Origin: Bacteroidales bacterium
Lineage (GTDB): Bacteria > Bacteroidota > Bacteroidia > Bacteroidales > BM520
Direction of reading: 5' to 3'
Length of the DNA: 64,000 nt
Assembly: GCA_031276035.1 (NCBI GenBank)
Contig: JAISNV010000001.1
Span: 428,816 to 492,815 of the forward strand
The number at the start of each line of letters is the position of its first letter. Position 1 is the first letter of the stretch. The notes below the pieces were generated by a model. It ran no database searches, was not told the DNA's origin, and was given only the letters and a program-made list of their open reading frames with translations. The position numbers and the translations under genes were made by a program. Shown here in pieces: positions 52,401-55,991 of the stretch.

Positions 52401-53153
52401 ACCTAAATTAATAGGTCTAAAAGTAACAGTAATAGAACTACCTTCTTCAACCACACTATAAACAGTTGGGTATATCCAATTAGCATTGTTACCAGTGCCC
52501 GTCGCATATCTAATGTACGGATAAGTATTTAAAAAGTCAACATACCAGGTTACATTTGTATTATTCGCATTTGTCCTAAAAGAATATCTTGGGTAATAAT
52601 CTCCGCCCGAACCAGCACGAGCTACTGTCATGGTTCTGTTTGTATTTGTAGTTCCGGGTATTTGTGTACTATTACCGATTGTTTGCTGGTTTGTTATTGT
52701 ACCTTGAATGACCTTTGCACCCGATACAACCGTCATTGAAGCCGCTGCTGATGTCGTAGTTTGCGATCTTCCGGACCAATATAACCCGGCATATATTATG
52801 TTAGTACATTCATGGTTAGCATTATAATCATCCGGAAATTGCAAATCTGCTGACGATGAGTTAAGAGTTGACGGATCTCCGTCAACATCAACATAAATCA
52901 TGTTATTATTACCATTCCCTGTACCAAGTGAATAATTTTCCAATGTCATATTGGTATTACCAATAAGCAAGAAATCACCACGCACATTATAAATCTGTCT
53001 GCTTTGTGCAGACCCTTGATCAGAGGTTCGCGGCTCAAATTCCACACGAACCTGTGCATTTATCAGATTAGGAACAAGTGCCAGGGCAAATGTCACAAGG
53101 ATTGCTATTTTAGCAACTCTTTTTCCAGTAAATAGATTGTAAAAACTACTCAT
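30531..53153 (-). CDS. Giant T9SS adhesin, N-terminal part up to premature stop
   Basis: 7540 codons from ATG 53153 to a TAA at 30531. A signal peptide is clear (residues 1-34, KIAILVTFALALVPNLINAQ). Residues ~35-550 form a unique N-terminal region (LLIGNTNMTLENYS, FVGYVDVTDFVRQRGVGEYT, ENSVFPWRDIVVFDGYAY). A DUF11-type domain and several Ig-like domains follow. Then comes a first super-module (about 49450-39860) of Ig/DUF11-like domains, 16 SprB repeats, three Big_9 and nine Ig_7 units, and then a second copy of the same order. The product would be an exported, SprB-like surface adhesin, but this part lacks the T9SS sorting domain, which lies beyond the stop. The whole frame would be about 11,880 codons. 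A 200-aa secreted protein gene lies 41 nt upstream. Confidence 0.9.
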   Translation of the reverse strand: MSSFYNLFTGKRVAKIAILVTFALALVPNLINAQVRVEFEPRTSDQGSAQSRQIYNVRGDFLLIGNTNMTLENYSLGTGNGNNNMIYVDVDGDPSTLNSSSADLQFPDDYNANHECTNIIYAGLYWSGRSQTTTSAAASMTVVSGAKVIQGTITNQQTIGNSTQIPGTTNTNRTMTVARAGSGGDYYPRYSFRTNANNTNVTWYVDFLNTYPYIRYATGTGNNANWIYPTVYSVVEEGSSITVTFRPINLGTISNNIITVDQMTRTSGGGISAAVAALSTARINVGASTSVASKTYTKNVVQIKHANDGAYTQFTASTEDIYYPGTASGNMFVGYVDVTDFVRQRGVGEYTVSEIALFEGDGGGTGYYGNWGMVVVYENSVFPWRDIVVFDGYAYMAGSTTGANQFAINGIHSVQDGEINVKLGLMAGEGDLDINGEYFQVARQVNGIPQTAVSDYSYINRDGQIYTPGTNNFFRSEIQVSSDRFPEIENNTGVDIALFNLANSDKRFVTNNQTSMSFRYGSTQDTYIIYSLVAAIDAYIPEPEALNMVAMINGEQIDYDPEAGLGSILLYPRDTITYTLEIRNKGDEAIDSLLIAMPIPYTAKYHSHNEEYFWNRDSLNNFNNKYPYPTYPRIPDDNNSEFRFDVSSGASGQVMWYVGDYIYQSAEIEQPGVTTTYELLARLTFSVVITDDCYILAGSDECVPQIVVYGESSGKGHISGVNFGQWPFIYGYRNAPCDDEPITTPPQLTIEALDECGDNQTVYEIRSISLCAESPTSVPYADVAQYFINGAKFYNKIDPSTGKPPVDDPTVEEYTINNPFPGPDSYLDPIEDRTAYYAIPNDPYNVCYWTFYLIDLPVPEISLSQSSDTICEGSSTNILDFVTLIPADPESLPEGYPTELTYTYTVYSNAAGTVPVNANVSPTTSRNYWVRAQIDNSMCLTDLVPVWIEVLPRANVPANTQLEVNACSGAQFNIDPKTEIGNSVFPANTVTTYSWEAPDPITNITGLAAGTNETNFNGTLVNNGTTSVDVVYVVTPYSLSEDEDVPCAGISFEVVVTIYPYPAAPNVQNLTVCYGEDIDLQNAVVGGTIPYNFYTSATGGTPLDSPIVTGVTGNQTFWVVDIEDVTVGTPCESERVQFTLTVLPAPVINITTTISTVLCEESQVVLSATTDAEATIYWYESETGGEYIATGSPATITLPIVTQQTTKRYYAEAVFESTTGCVSVARDYIDITINPNAIAAQINVTNGGTICTGNSVVLTASLAAGANITDPVFTWYDSSGNEIGVGPQYNTGSLTTNVTTSITYYVSVRGSNYCENLEEDRAVTVVTVQQMPELSITVDNSSKCYTEGFVLTPTISGTTTATFYGWYLDDPSSPGVGYINDVVGNYSPQREASGITSTSQVVPTTYTRPNANENNVTLQLRVQTGVCGYVIETVDLEILPYPTSYTIEMVEQPTTLQNVCQDTAYIVKMKSTGVGQISNLDIIFSDNADNTLIGVRNAYYTPEYDIDNPELTDWTQLYEYERGEADVNSTTKWRMTENIEDDNFVLNSEDSIYFKIEVYAGCGFFNGGAYEIIVDANDACDNAIASPAPRVTTDVFGTVLDEGGVSFNYDVITTFDPPAAIGRDGDSVVMRLAFYPQGDDYMSNSLTETAYFFIPDGFEILRADGETPLGYTAISNAPAFSEFTIDDYENPQTGAIGVEIYFPIPDGLTEGDSVVFEIMFTTFFAQCITYDFYAQVYYKVDIECDNQDCEINLLVNGDYPEFVVDAYKFSLIYPQDAPVARGNVADNKWYGTFDFLSESDYSSELGDKLYADFYIDSDNNNILDENSDVFVKRIGYPVSDSWTLGSTFQLAVEAADAIAFGQGEQLLVHLHNDTAFCNNDVFPIATFYGPNSVCEGDTVIFYAPAGKSNYTTVRIDGVSGATPTRIPLEGDADINEHPDEYRIVWPVRGNFNLVTTYSVTVDEQTTQLIPVNYPFTVNAAPTIALTGSGNTRICLGASTELSQYINETSAIENITVFSVFSKDVTEGGDITYTPVGSFSRIDGVVDNEILVYPQKTTTYTYTAQVGDDGCESRDSIDFIVYVDEMPEVWSIGAYTYPDCNDDGGSIWIGVFARNEGNNEYEYSINDINGTYLPLELNENGYALIEGLTSGHYTIYVHNKVASACSASQSLSISLVPIHTTLKAEAFVLKDVTSCEVADGEIMIIANGGTPPYEYKLDGNEYAGLPRSGIIGTNFAAGRYNFWIKDNSGCEYPIEEVLIEADLGIELQATVTQASDCDLFGTAQVEVLNFDINNAPYKYRLNSQGWKEFNTPIIGGNAYVGWNTVIVTDKNNCGGSVSFYVPQENPGFGILSATAVNATCENTFGGQIVLDIEFYSNGDNDTLYYTYGNGEYIEIVREEGTPFVTVVIPNLGVGTYEVEVSDESGCYINNMGLTIGLGRGSNINIGTISVVTQPTCDDATGSIYVAVYEGSGNYGYNFDGGNVYYPLPSDGIITEITPGIGLSAGTYIVYVQDLDNLTCTSVESEEITLTPRDSDLFISLFEITDTDDCSVATGTLQVLVQGGTRPYTYILDGVSTPLPANNTFTGLAHGPHTFEVRDAGGCSVFADGFVVNTIGGLDVQLVEIEPSTCANDGLARLVVKNGTPGYSYKIIGYNDFVNFAGDTAYIYVSAGSYGIIVMDSEGCVKYDTFSVSFEGSGLTVSGVSTTDAKCDGTGDGSITFTAEGTKLPLSYRINNGNFNVINNSNPVTIYNLSVGNYTLYVINADSCEYITTNIEIKLNIEPNIQTTSVSVVTQPDCGTSTGSVKITAEGGNGSYQYQINGEGNFLTLDPSGIVPNLAAGTYYFVIREAGNNACPTVRTAYITLESFGDLTISATTTVSTNCIAPYNGRIYLNVGGGTYPYSYTLRGISTADNNVATPLPVPDDGLLGTTFAPGNYVIDVTDANSCTTSILTNVGVQNGISMILRAITAADCEDNPGTFEISVADGLAPYSYILNYTDTIAFIGTQVTVEAPAGYHFVEVIDANGCYVSRYITVNSSNSSYAEVVDTTPAPCDGTAGGSVTFETYGQDLASYTIMNITTNVTEQGNITISDLAQGTYSVTFTFSDGCTYTINNVVIGREPSNDIKIESIYIVEQAGCSGEDPGTIKIVVTGGSDNYYFAISNNLGVADFLPANGEIFGFAPGVYTFYIWDAGNTSCPPVVSSPIELSPRMNTLRIFTTGSTVTACGVAEGAINAQVIGAVGDVVYTINNGEDTYDLPEDGDLGLFASGRYIITIYDESGCMASSEAIVTVETTAIGLVLTQIAEADCDQNGQMRIAIDPPAGNNPVWRYQLDGKEWKPFVVNTVTEEVTSGWHKVIVRNDAGCYAEAEIYISNTAGIILSSVETKDAPCDGTEGGSIHLNITGGTVPYSITNYGNINLTDVPAGDLTIDNLPVGVYSIVVTDAAGCIATYEKIYINHGLDIFIANNDYNITYINIPVNGNIFDNDFDYNNSILTLVSNFDPQNGVIQIDELGNYTYTPNTDYLGNDTIYYTVKNICGNTSEAMLVITVLDEGMEELPPIAVTDLYSTYKDVTIAVMDIRSNDIERNGGTLSLPTIISQPSNGTLIDNSDGTYGYTPNDEFIGTDIFYYSVCSNEYPTLCDTTWVTIIVTGNTEIIYAFTDWYSMNQNQVLYGTTILENDLYPAGYTPVITVISQPSNGGLHINADGTFEYLPDVIFYGTDAFLYELCVEEDAGIVCDTAWVYIYVNKTPCPVVAPPRVQSPQTFCPPATVADLMAFGQNIKWYASEDATEALDPDTALEDNTTYYAGQTIGICESDQRSYVLVTFSDEFLTPPTVPSPQLFCDGATLADLVTDGSNIIWYASATGDDVLASTEPLADGTTYYAAISAGACESTTRTAVTVQETSDFVSYPIDDQSFCESASVSDIRLNVYGNITWYPSETSTLVLAPGTQLTTGTYWAEYQVGDCETTTRISVNITIDEYSAPIIATNQDMCPLSTLANLVVEGAGVKWYDVAENGRELPLDTQIEDGKTYYAVQTNGDCEGEIAAVTVNELIVNPPVVTTPQEFCGSATVADLYARGVNLTWYDSDGNVLASSASLENEGLYYVTQHNGTCESQPSYVKVIITDELILDPPSITTPQRFCSLVGMTVADLWTDGTNILWYSSANGGSPLDPSTPLVADDYYAARVAGNCESTTRTQVFVAQATPSQPPAINAQQFCEGALISNIEVPNDHIVWYFSFGDTEPLSPETPLVNHTYYAKQSDGECESTSGVFVEITISQPPTVIASATQTFCYEPVIADLEVTGHGVKWFESEEATTALGLDFELVNGETYYVAQTNGDCESDRVAVTVTIYLLDPPYTFSPQSFCEGALVANLYAELTNEDDIEAGNTINWYDAAGNLLSPSTLLDEGETYYVSQSNDYCETEKIEVLIEFLPTGMPDDIIANDVTICSGSIPTLAAVGAFINTYRWYNANGDLLHVGSIYEPDDPIFVDETDTIYYYVSVTNPALCENLPENRKEVKLIVLQQPEVEIIPNTAGICYPGTFTLTPVITGLEGTTVESFQWYIKNSLGDFVAPNEVNGIFSPSASGGITDISGLGITYAPILADATNNIITLALEINAGICGMITDTLELSLWPLPVIGEITIISQPETEINICEEFEYELEIEAIGTGGLTNLIIALDDYRSTGIEALGGQYYYEDPINPANNEWRDMILTSSLEYFEFTISEDDFANGEVYALSGGESLRIKITAITGCEFFSGSPVRFLLNASDACGTFEIDEKFVISDILNIDFGINDNIIYSLTSEIVATHVDRNGDGIGDPVVFPPLTNPSGDPIYFVDNDVNKDLIWTATFMATGDNPNLDTDSLYFLIPSGMTLISGISSTTHSTFYSGITPEIAYDDENGIEYTIPLPTGLTMDTEVNISFEFNVDDAECDDYSFYMEIISGKEADCATEHRTCEVYETRAGSYFDVTIQWYEMEFDNTSASSTGVMTGDYWRGQYSVHNISPFYDDDDLFIDFYIDRNNNGIIDTDETTDGPVASQHFLTVAGDADAYFILSPDIDVPAEAGYQLLATHYGSTCYDMVVPISTIFGPETLCEGDTAEYVAPTGMNLYSFTMSTVSGTAPIRMPLEGNAAVNPTDSVAKYRFTTPGEYYTTLYYMMPEDGNPVGIRVMSVRRNIVVNERPVLAYTGSSEISICRGVTISLGDYFSDTKDLDDTQFTYYIVNSDETLTELNSENVTPLTNTIYRAIASALGCESSIALDLTVNIVDPVYITSIYVLEQPTCDSETGSIYISATGGSGIYEFSYDGIDYSDFPVDGIIDGLSAGSYRIYVREFDNESCNPAVSQYINLNPYNSDLTLQTRIQNARTCNQMASSSSDGAITLVIGGGTMPYTYMIVGLDSDFKELPADNRIGNLDPGTYVVIVKDADNCTANTIAVVGANAGMLIGIINTVNATCDAEGEVTIEIVGGRSPYQYQLNYGSHIDILGNSVVIPVGSGSHMVYIYDSEYCFDSIHFSISLDEDYYAEIIDINDALCDGTGSGSFTIKLDDVVRPITYVVGNNEPQNVPPTGDILISNLSSGIYNVVLDFGPTNGEECLLNLNNIEIGIDPTAVIEVRSVYVTSYPTCDEDLGNITVEVIGGSGQYEYNFDGSDTRLPLNADGSISELLPAGTYTVYVWDADLSNCTAAISTNITLNPVNSDLSVTASSTPTTDCSISDGTISILTYGGIGTIRYSINGSEFEPVPAYPGLIGDDFASGTYDITIEDETGCIATTSVNVENLNIELNLRIGIQPALCNQLGAVEVLFTPPAGTGTWRYQINEGALTPFIGNDIITFRLPAGNHTMYLENQYGCNYTEYFTVGLYDSDFIFTAVGSEVDCNEDGTITLDIEGGTAPYLVHIAADETVFEYNIANSGVTVLEDIPVGIYYVSVSDVNGCNYILTNVSVTEKLNYIIAVNDYNITYINKPVKANVLDNDIDFLLNKGVLTVIDNTTPKNGNIIINSNGFYTYTPNTNFVGYDTVMYTVQHECGYINYAYLYLTVIYEYIAPRPPVAGHDLYTTHVNIPILNMSVMDNDIDIDGGIIEISDILVQPNHGLLSDNGDGTFGYEPNTNFVGRDYFLYKICNENNLCDSAWVTIIVSPLETEPDKIITFPDFYSTTQDNELAIVLNNNILINDIYPTGATLINIITQPVNGVLSSVNHNGTFVYTPNAGFYGNDIFQYELCMYDGGDIPCDTTWVNIIVLANDCPNIMPPVVTTSQEFCDPATVGDLVASGLNIKWYDVETDGEPLELTETLTDGSIYYASQTDGNGCESARRSPVKVSIVETIVLNAPEIDSPQEFCENATIADIITNNPNIVWYTTSTGDVIIPTDTELIDDETYYAGIIAGSCESTSRTPVVINIVSEITILPEIDDQAFCLGAMLSDIVVGNGVNVDWYLTEDNGSPLTPDTKLSQRIYWAEVHAGDCQNTSRVPVNITLLEFEAPVAQAIQSFCYGETLADLKITGAGIKWYDAETNGNELPLTTLLESGKTYYAVQSNGACEGEMLAITTNEIIVIPPIVTSPQFFCEPAYVSDLDPNDQDIIWYAVETGGLPLDSTEELVSGNTYWAARTNGTCESVYRSHVIAYVEDFVELPAPNIQSPQQMCNIGNPTLADVITDGSNIVWYATADDVTSLPVNTVLVNGSTYYAAFVAGSCESAERTPVTINIVPIITYAPEIEDQSFCEGATIADINVPNVNIIWYRNENSNNSIGPSTILESRTYWASQIVGWCESTVRIPVVITIDVPSAPIADDEQFFCQDVNPTIENIVITGSGIKWYDAPVNGDEISLDTPLTHGATYFAAQTNGDCIGETVAVTVWLYYNVNPPVASTPQEFCIETPITLTLAAVKVQGQNIRWYDAEVDGNELLLTTVLTDGMIYWASQSLGHCESSGRTAVKVILNEEMEVSAPVITSPQQFCSGGTIADLLINGYDNINWYITETHTIPLDSHIPLVNGETYFAGVVNGDCESTERTPVTVTLVPEITILPQIDDQSFCDGAILASVIVPNNSIVWYLSPVGGEPLSLLTVLETRTYYAAQSVGDCENTNRVPVNISIDEPSTPITVGEQMFCVGATIADLEVTGHGIHWYETIDSDAPLALTYPLVHNTTYYAANSTGVDCVGERAAVKVLIYDNLLPPVVQTPVELCEIVGNLTLANISVQGLNIQWYASETDEDPLPVNTQLVDGTIYWVSQSIGECKSERSYVKVIINNEMIIPAPEIDSPMELCQNLAGTIRLSDLPVNGQTILWYANPEGTFLLPSGTILANNIIVYAGQRIGECQSTELTQVSITFVPEITVLPDVPSPQYFCEGAMIGSIITNTTGIVWYETIDATEPLVVNHILETGTYYAAVIIGADCESTNRLPVEIEIEPDTYNYIEETQSFCVSAEISDITVIGYGLIWYSDEELTTELALDEELIHGSTYYAANTNGDCALIAYAVTVYVYDDLPPPTVMSPIELCSTGGELTLADVYVQGSNIRWYDAQVGGDELPLTTVLTDGSIYWASQSIGLCESER
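34450..35330 (-). repeat. Three Big_9 (tandem-95) domains, second set
   Basis: Three cadherin-like units with the hallmark sequence N-D-x-D near the start and GxxxYTPNxxFxGxDxxxY at the centre: VNDYNITYINKPV...NVLDNDID, DLYTTHVNIPILNMSVMDNDID, and DFYSTTQDNELAIVLNN. Each corresponds in order to a unit of the set at 41930-42790. Confidence 0.85.
35330..37370 (-). repeat. Eight SprB repeats, second set (two cycles of four types)
   Basis: Eight units of about 85 aa with C near the start, GGxxPYxY in the middle and an AGxYxVxVxDxxxC end, as in SprB repeats of gliding adhesins. They run in the order QPTCDSETGSI, RTCNQMASSSS, NATCDAEGEVTI, ALCDGTGSGSF, then YPTCDEDLGNI, TTDCSISDGTI, ALCNQLGAVEV, VDCNEDGTI. 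Confidence 0.85.
39860..41915 (-). repeat. Nine Ig_7-like repeats, first set
   Basis: Nine units of the same family as the array at 22280-34437, in the same four-type order (two full cycles plus one unit): SPQTFCPPATVADL, SPQLFCDGATLADL, DDQSFCESASVSDI, NQDMCPLSTLANL, TPQEFCGSATVADL, TPQRFCSLVGMTVADL, AQQFCEGALISNI, TQTFCYEPVIADL, SPQSFCEGALVANL. Confidence 0.85.
41930..42790 (-). repeat. Three Big_9 (tandem-95) domains, first set
   Basis: Three units (NDYNITYINIPVNGNIFDND; DLYSTYKDVTIAVMDIRSND; DWYSMNQNQVLYGTTILEND) with YTPNTDYLGNDTIYYTV-type cores. They align one to one with the second set at 34450-35330. Confidence 0.85.
42790..46930 (-). repeat. Sixteen SprB repeats, first set (four cycles of four types)
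   Basis: I count sixteen units of about 86 aa. The four types recur in order, for example QPTCDDATGSI, DDCSVATGTL, STCANDGLARL, AKCDGTGDGSI and again QPDCGTSTGSV, TNCIAPYNGRI, ADCEDNPGTFEI, APCDGTAGGSV. The fourth type is the most constant (CDGTxGGS). Confidence 0.85.
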
Positions 53154-53194
53154 AATATTTATTTTTTATGCTTTTAAATTGAAATGTTCTTTTT

Positions 53195-53797
53195 TTATTG
53201 TGAAATTGATAATTGATATAATACAGTGATAGGTTTATCGCCTGTTTTTATCATATTTTGTACTAAAGATAATATACAAGAATCGCTGGTATTACCGCAA
53301 GCTTCATATGTAAAACTAATTATAATATATTCCAAATTGCTGAAACTATTCAAAAGAGAAAGGTCCAAATCGGAATAATTCAAATCATCAATATAAATAT
53401 GCAAGACCTTTACATTTTTGTAATCTTCTTCTTTATCATACAATTTATTTACCGCATTATCTCGGCATTTTGCCAGAATTGCAGGTTCTGCCGAATTTAT
53501 AGTTATTCCGCCATTATTTATTAAAACAGTGGGTTGAATTCCAAAAAACAAATTTCTTAGTTCTTCATTCTTTTCAATTGCTTCTTCTACACGCATAAAA
53601 GTAATCGCATTTTGTGTAGCCGGTAAAGAAGACATTAATGAAAATTCCACGAACATTGTAGTTTCATTTGCTTTGTTTGCTTGTGTTATGGCATTCATTG
53701 CATTAACATTGGTAAAAGTAAAAATTGTAAGAGATACTAATACCAAACCCGTTTTAAAAATTCGGGTTTTTTCATTTTGTGTTGTTTGTTTTTTCAT
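53195..53797 (-). CDS. Secreted protein of unknown function, first gene of adhesin operon
   Basis: A 200-aa protein. A basic N-terminus (MKKQTTQNEKTRIFK) and hydrophobic stretch (GLVLVSLTIFTFTNVNA) form a signal peptide. The mature part has no motif I recognise: a helical segment with many acids (RVEEAIEKNEELRNLFFG) and a beta-rich end containing DLNYSDLDLSLLNSFSNLEYI. Two cysteines near the C-terminus (EACGNTSDSCILS) may form a disulfide. It ends 41 nt before the giant adhesin with no terminator between, so it is co-transcribed and may help the adhesin's export or folding, which is only an inference from position. Confidence 0.75.
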   Translation of the reverse strand: MKKQTTQNEKTRIFKTGLVLVSLTIFTFTNVNAMNAITQANKANETTMFVEFSLMSSLPATQNAITFMRVEEAIEKNEELRNLFFGIQPTVLINNGGITINSAEPAILAKCRDNAVNKLYDKEEDYKNVKVLHIYIDDLNYSDLDLSLLNSFSNLEYIIISFTYEACGNTSDSCILSLVQNMIKTGDKPITVLYQLSISQ

Positions 53798-54320
53798 TTT
53801 TTATTTTAATTTTATTATTTTTCTTAGCAATTAGATTTGATATATATACACAACAAAAACATATTATTATATAATTATATAATAATACATTTCCTTTAAA
53901 TATAATAAAGAGATGAAGCATTCTTTATAATTAACTTAATATCAATTATTTTTACAACATAAAACGTTAAATGCATAAGCAAATAACATTAAATTTTCAA
54001 TAAAAATCAATAAGTTAAAAGCAACTTATCTCCCTCAAAAACATGCTGCAAAGATAATATTTTTTATAAAAACGGCTACTTTTTTTATCTATTTCAATAA
54101 AATTTTTTGTTAAAAATTCTTAGATTGCAAATTACTTTTTAAAACACTAATTAGCAACTATTTGAAACTATACAGGAAAATATCTTTTCTTTGTGTAGTT
54201 TTTCGATTAACAACAAAATTAAATTACAAAGATTTAATCCGGTAAAAAGGTTTAAAATTTACAAAATCTAAACTGCTTTATATTGAAGCCTCCTCAACAA
54301 GACTATAAAAATATTATAAA
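53798..54320. other. AT-rich intergenic region with divergent promoters
   Basis: The gap before the metallophosphoesterase is very AT-rich. On the minus strand a TATCTTTG -7 box at 54049-54056 is the best promoter candidate for the adhesin operon and would give a leader of about 245 nt. No open frame, RNA gene or repeat is evident in the rest. Confidence 0.5.
54049..54056 (-). promoter_or_regulatory. Candidate promoter of the adhesin operon
   Basis: TATCTTTG on the minus strand is an exact -7 match, but there is no -33 TTTG at the right distance. If used, the operon has an unusually long 5' leader of about 245 nt, which leaves room for post-transcriptional control. Confidence 0.45.
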
Positions 54321-54359
54321 TTGTCAATTGAAAAAACTACATTTGCAAAAAAGTTTACC

Positions 54360-55838
54360 GTGAAAAAGAATATCATAATAATAATGTCAATATTTGTTAT
54401 ATCAACAATTATTTTTAACGTTGCAAAATTCTTTTTACCGCCAAATTTTCACGGAATACAATTTTATAGTTTTATCTTCATAACAGATTTAATATTTTTA
54501 GTTTTATTAACACAAATTATCGAATTTGGCAATTCAAAGTTTCAGAGACAAAAAGATTCGAGAATTGAAACAGATTTATCAGAATACCAATTTATCAACA
54601 AATCTTTATTCTCCAACTTTTCACTTTTCATTTATTTTCTTCCATATATCCTACTTTTATTCACAGCAATTACCGGAATAATCTATCCTATACCGGATTG
54701 GAATATATACTTTAAACTGATAATAGCAACTTTGTTGTTTGCATTAATGATAGCTCATTTTATTTTCAACGGGTTAGTACTGATTTTATGGATAATCTTG
54801 AAATTAAAATCCTTGATTACCGGTTCCAAACTTCATGTCTCAAATTCAAAGGCTCAAGCGTCGGATTATCAGTCTGAAAAATTAAAAACCAAAGAAAAGA
54901 GAAAAAGGAATACTTTTCGTTCTTTTATGTCTTCAAGATTAGCTTTTCTATCTTTGCCCTTTGTAATCAGTATATTTATATCTTTAGCAATACTTCTCTT
55001 TTGCGTTACGGCACCATTCACATGGACAAAATCAATAAAAACAACAAAAATTAACATTTATTCTGAAATAATTCCAATCAACTTCAAAGATTATAAAATC
55101 ATACAACTTTCGGATATACATGCAGACTACTTTTCTAATGATAAAATGGTACTTAAAGCTGCTAAAATCATTAATGATGAAAATCCAGATCTGATTTTAA
55201 TTACAGGTGATTTTGTTTCTTACAAATCTTCGGAACTCAAACCTTTGATAAACAGTTTGAAGGAATTCAAAGCTTCTTACGGCATATATGTTGTTTTGGG
55301 AAATCACGATTACGGCACTTATTATTATAAAACTTCTAAGGATAAGATTTTTGAAACTGAAAATTTTAATGAGTTATTGAATTATTTTGAAGAATTGAAT
55401 TGGCATTTACTTCGTAATGAAAGTGTTTATCTTATTCAAGATAATGATACCATAGTTCTTGCCGGAACCGAGCATTATAATCGCAAAGATTCTCATTATC
55501 CAAGCAATGCGGATATTGGCCTATCTTTAAAAAATGTTCCGGAATCACTTCCGGTAATATGTATGACTCATAATCCCGATTATTGGGTTGATGTTATTCA
55601 ATATATTAACAATTATGTTTTTTTAACACTCAGCGGACATACTCACGGAATGCAAATCGGTATATCCGGAAAATCAAATTTAAATCTATATCGACTTAAA
55701 AATAAATACACGGCAGGATTGTATGAACATAATAACCGGTATTTATACATTAATACCGGTTTTGGCAGTGTCGGGTTTCCATTTCGAATCGGGTTAAAAC
55801 CCGAGATCACAGTGATTGAATTGAAAGTGGCGGATTAA
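54360..55838 (+). CDS. Membrane-anchored metallophosphoesterase
   Basis: A protein of about 492 aa. The frame opens at a TTG (54321), but a -7 box (TACATTTG, 54338-54345) lies just downstream of it, so the GTG at 54360 (MKKNIIIIMSIF) is the likelier start. The first ~240 residues have about four membrane helices, including FIYFLPYILLLFTAITGIIY and LAFLSLPFVISIFISLAILL. A calcineurin-like phosphoesterase domain follows from about 245: LSDIHADYF, LITGDFV, VLGNHDYG, MTHNPDYW and SGHTHGMQIG give all the metal ligands. It resembles YkuE/YaeI-like lipid or nucleotide phosphatases; the substrate is unknown. It is convergent with rmuC. Confidence 0.85.
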   Translation: MKKNIIIIMSIFVISTIIFNVAKFFLPPNFHGIQFYSFIFITDLIFLVLLTQIIEFGNSKFQRQKDSRIETDLSEYQFINKSLFSNFSLFIYFLPYILLLFTAITGIIYPIPDWNIYFKLIIATLLFALMIAHFIFNGLVLILWIILKLKSLITGSKLHVSNSKAQASDYQSEKLKTKEKRKRNTFRSFMSSRLAFLSLPFVISIFISLAILLFCVTAPFTWTKSIKTTKINIYSEIIPINFKDYKIIQLSDIHADYFSNDKMVLKAAKIINDENPDLILITGDFVSYKSSELKPLINSLKEFKASYGIYVVLGNHDYGTYYYKTSKDKIFETENFNELLNYFEELNWHLLRNESVYLIQDNDTIVLAGTEHYNRKDSHYPSNADIGLSLKNVPESLPVICMTHNPDYWVDVIQYINNYVFLTLSGHTHGMQIGISGKSNLNLYRLKNKYTAGLYEHNNRYLYINTGFGSVGFPFRIGLKPEITVIELKVAD

Positions 55839-55991
55839 ATGATTAAATATTACTTCGGCCTGAAATCATGATAATATATTCTTAATCAGGAATAATCATG
55901 TAAACAAGATTAACTGACCTTCAAAGTTTACATATTATTTAATGGATAATGACGGTTAACAATTTTCCAACCTTTATTGGTTTTAATTTTC

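Noticed and set aside
17511..53153. Many open frames of 60-140 codons on the plus strand and in other frames inside the adhesin
   Set aside because: They lie opposite or inside repetitive coding sequence, repeat with the same period, and have no signals of their own.
54321..54359. TTG at 54321 as start of the metallophosphoesterase
   Set aside because: A -7 promoter box at 54338-54345 lies downstream of it, and the GTG at 54360 begins a natural MKKN membrane start.
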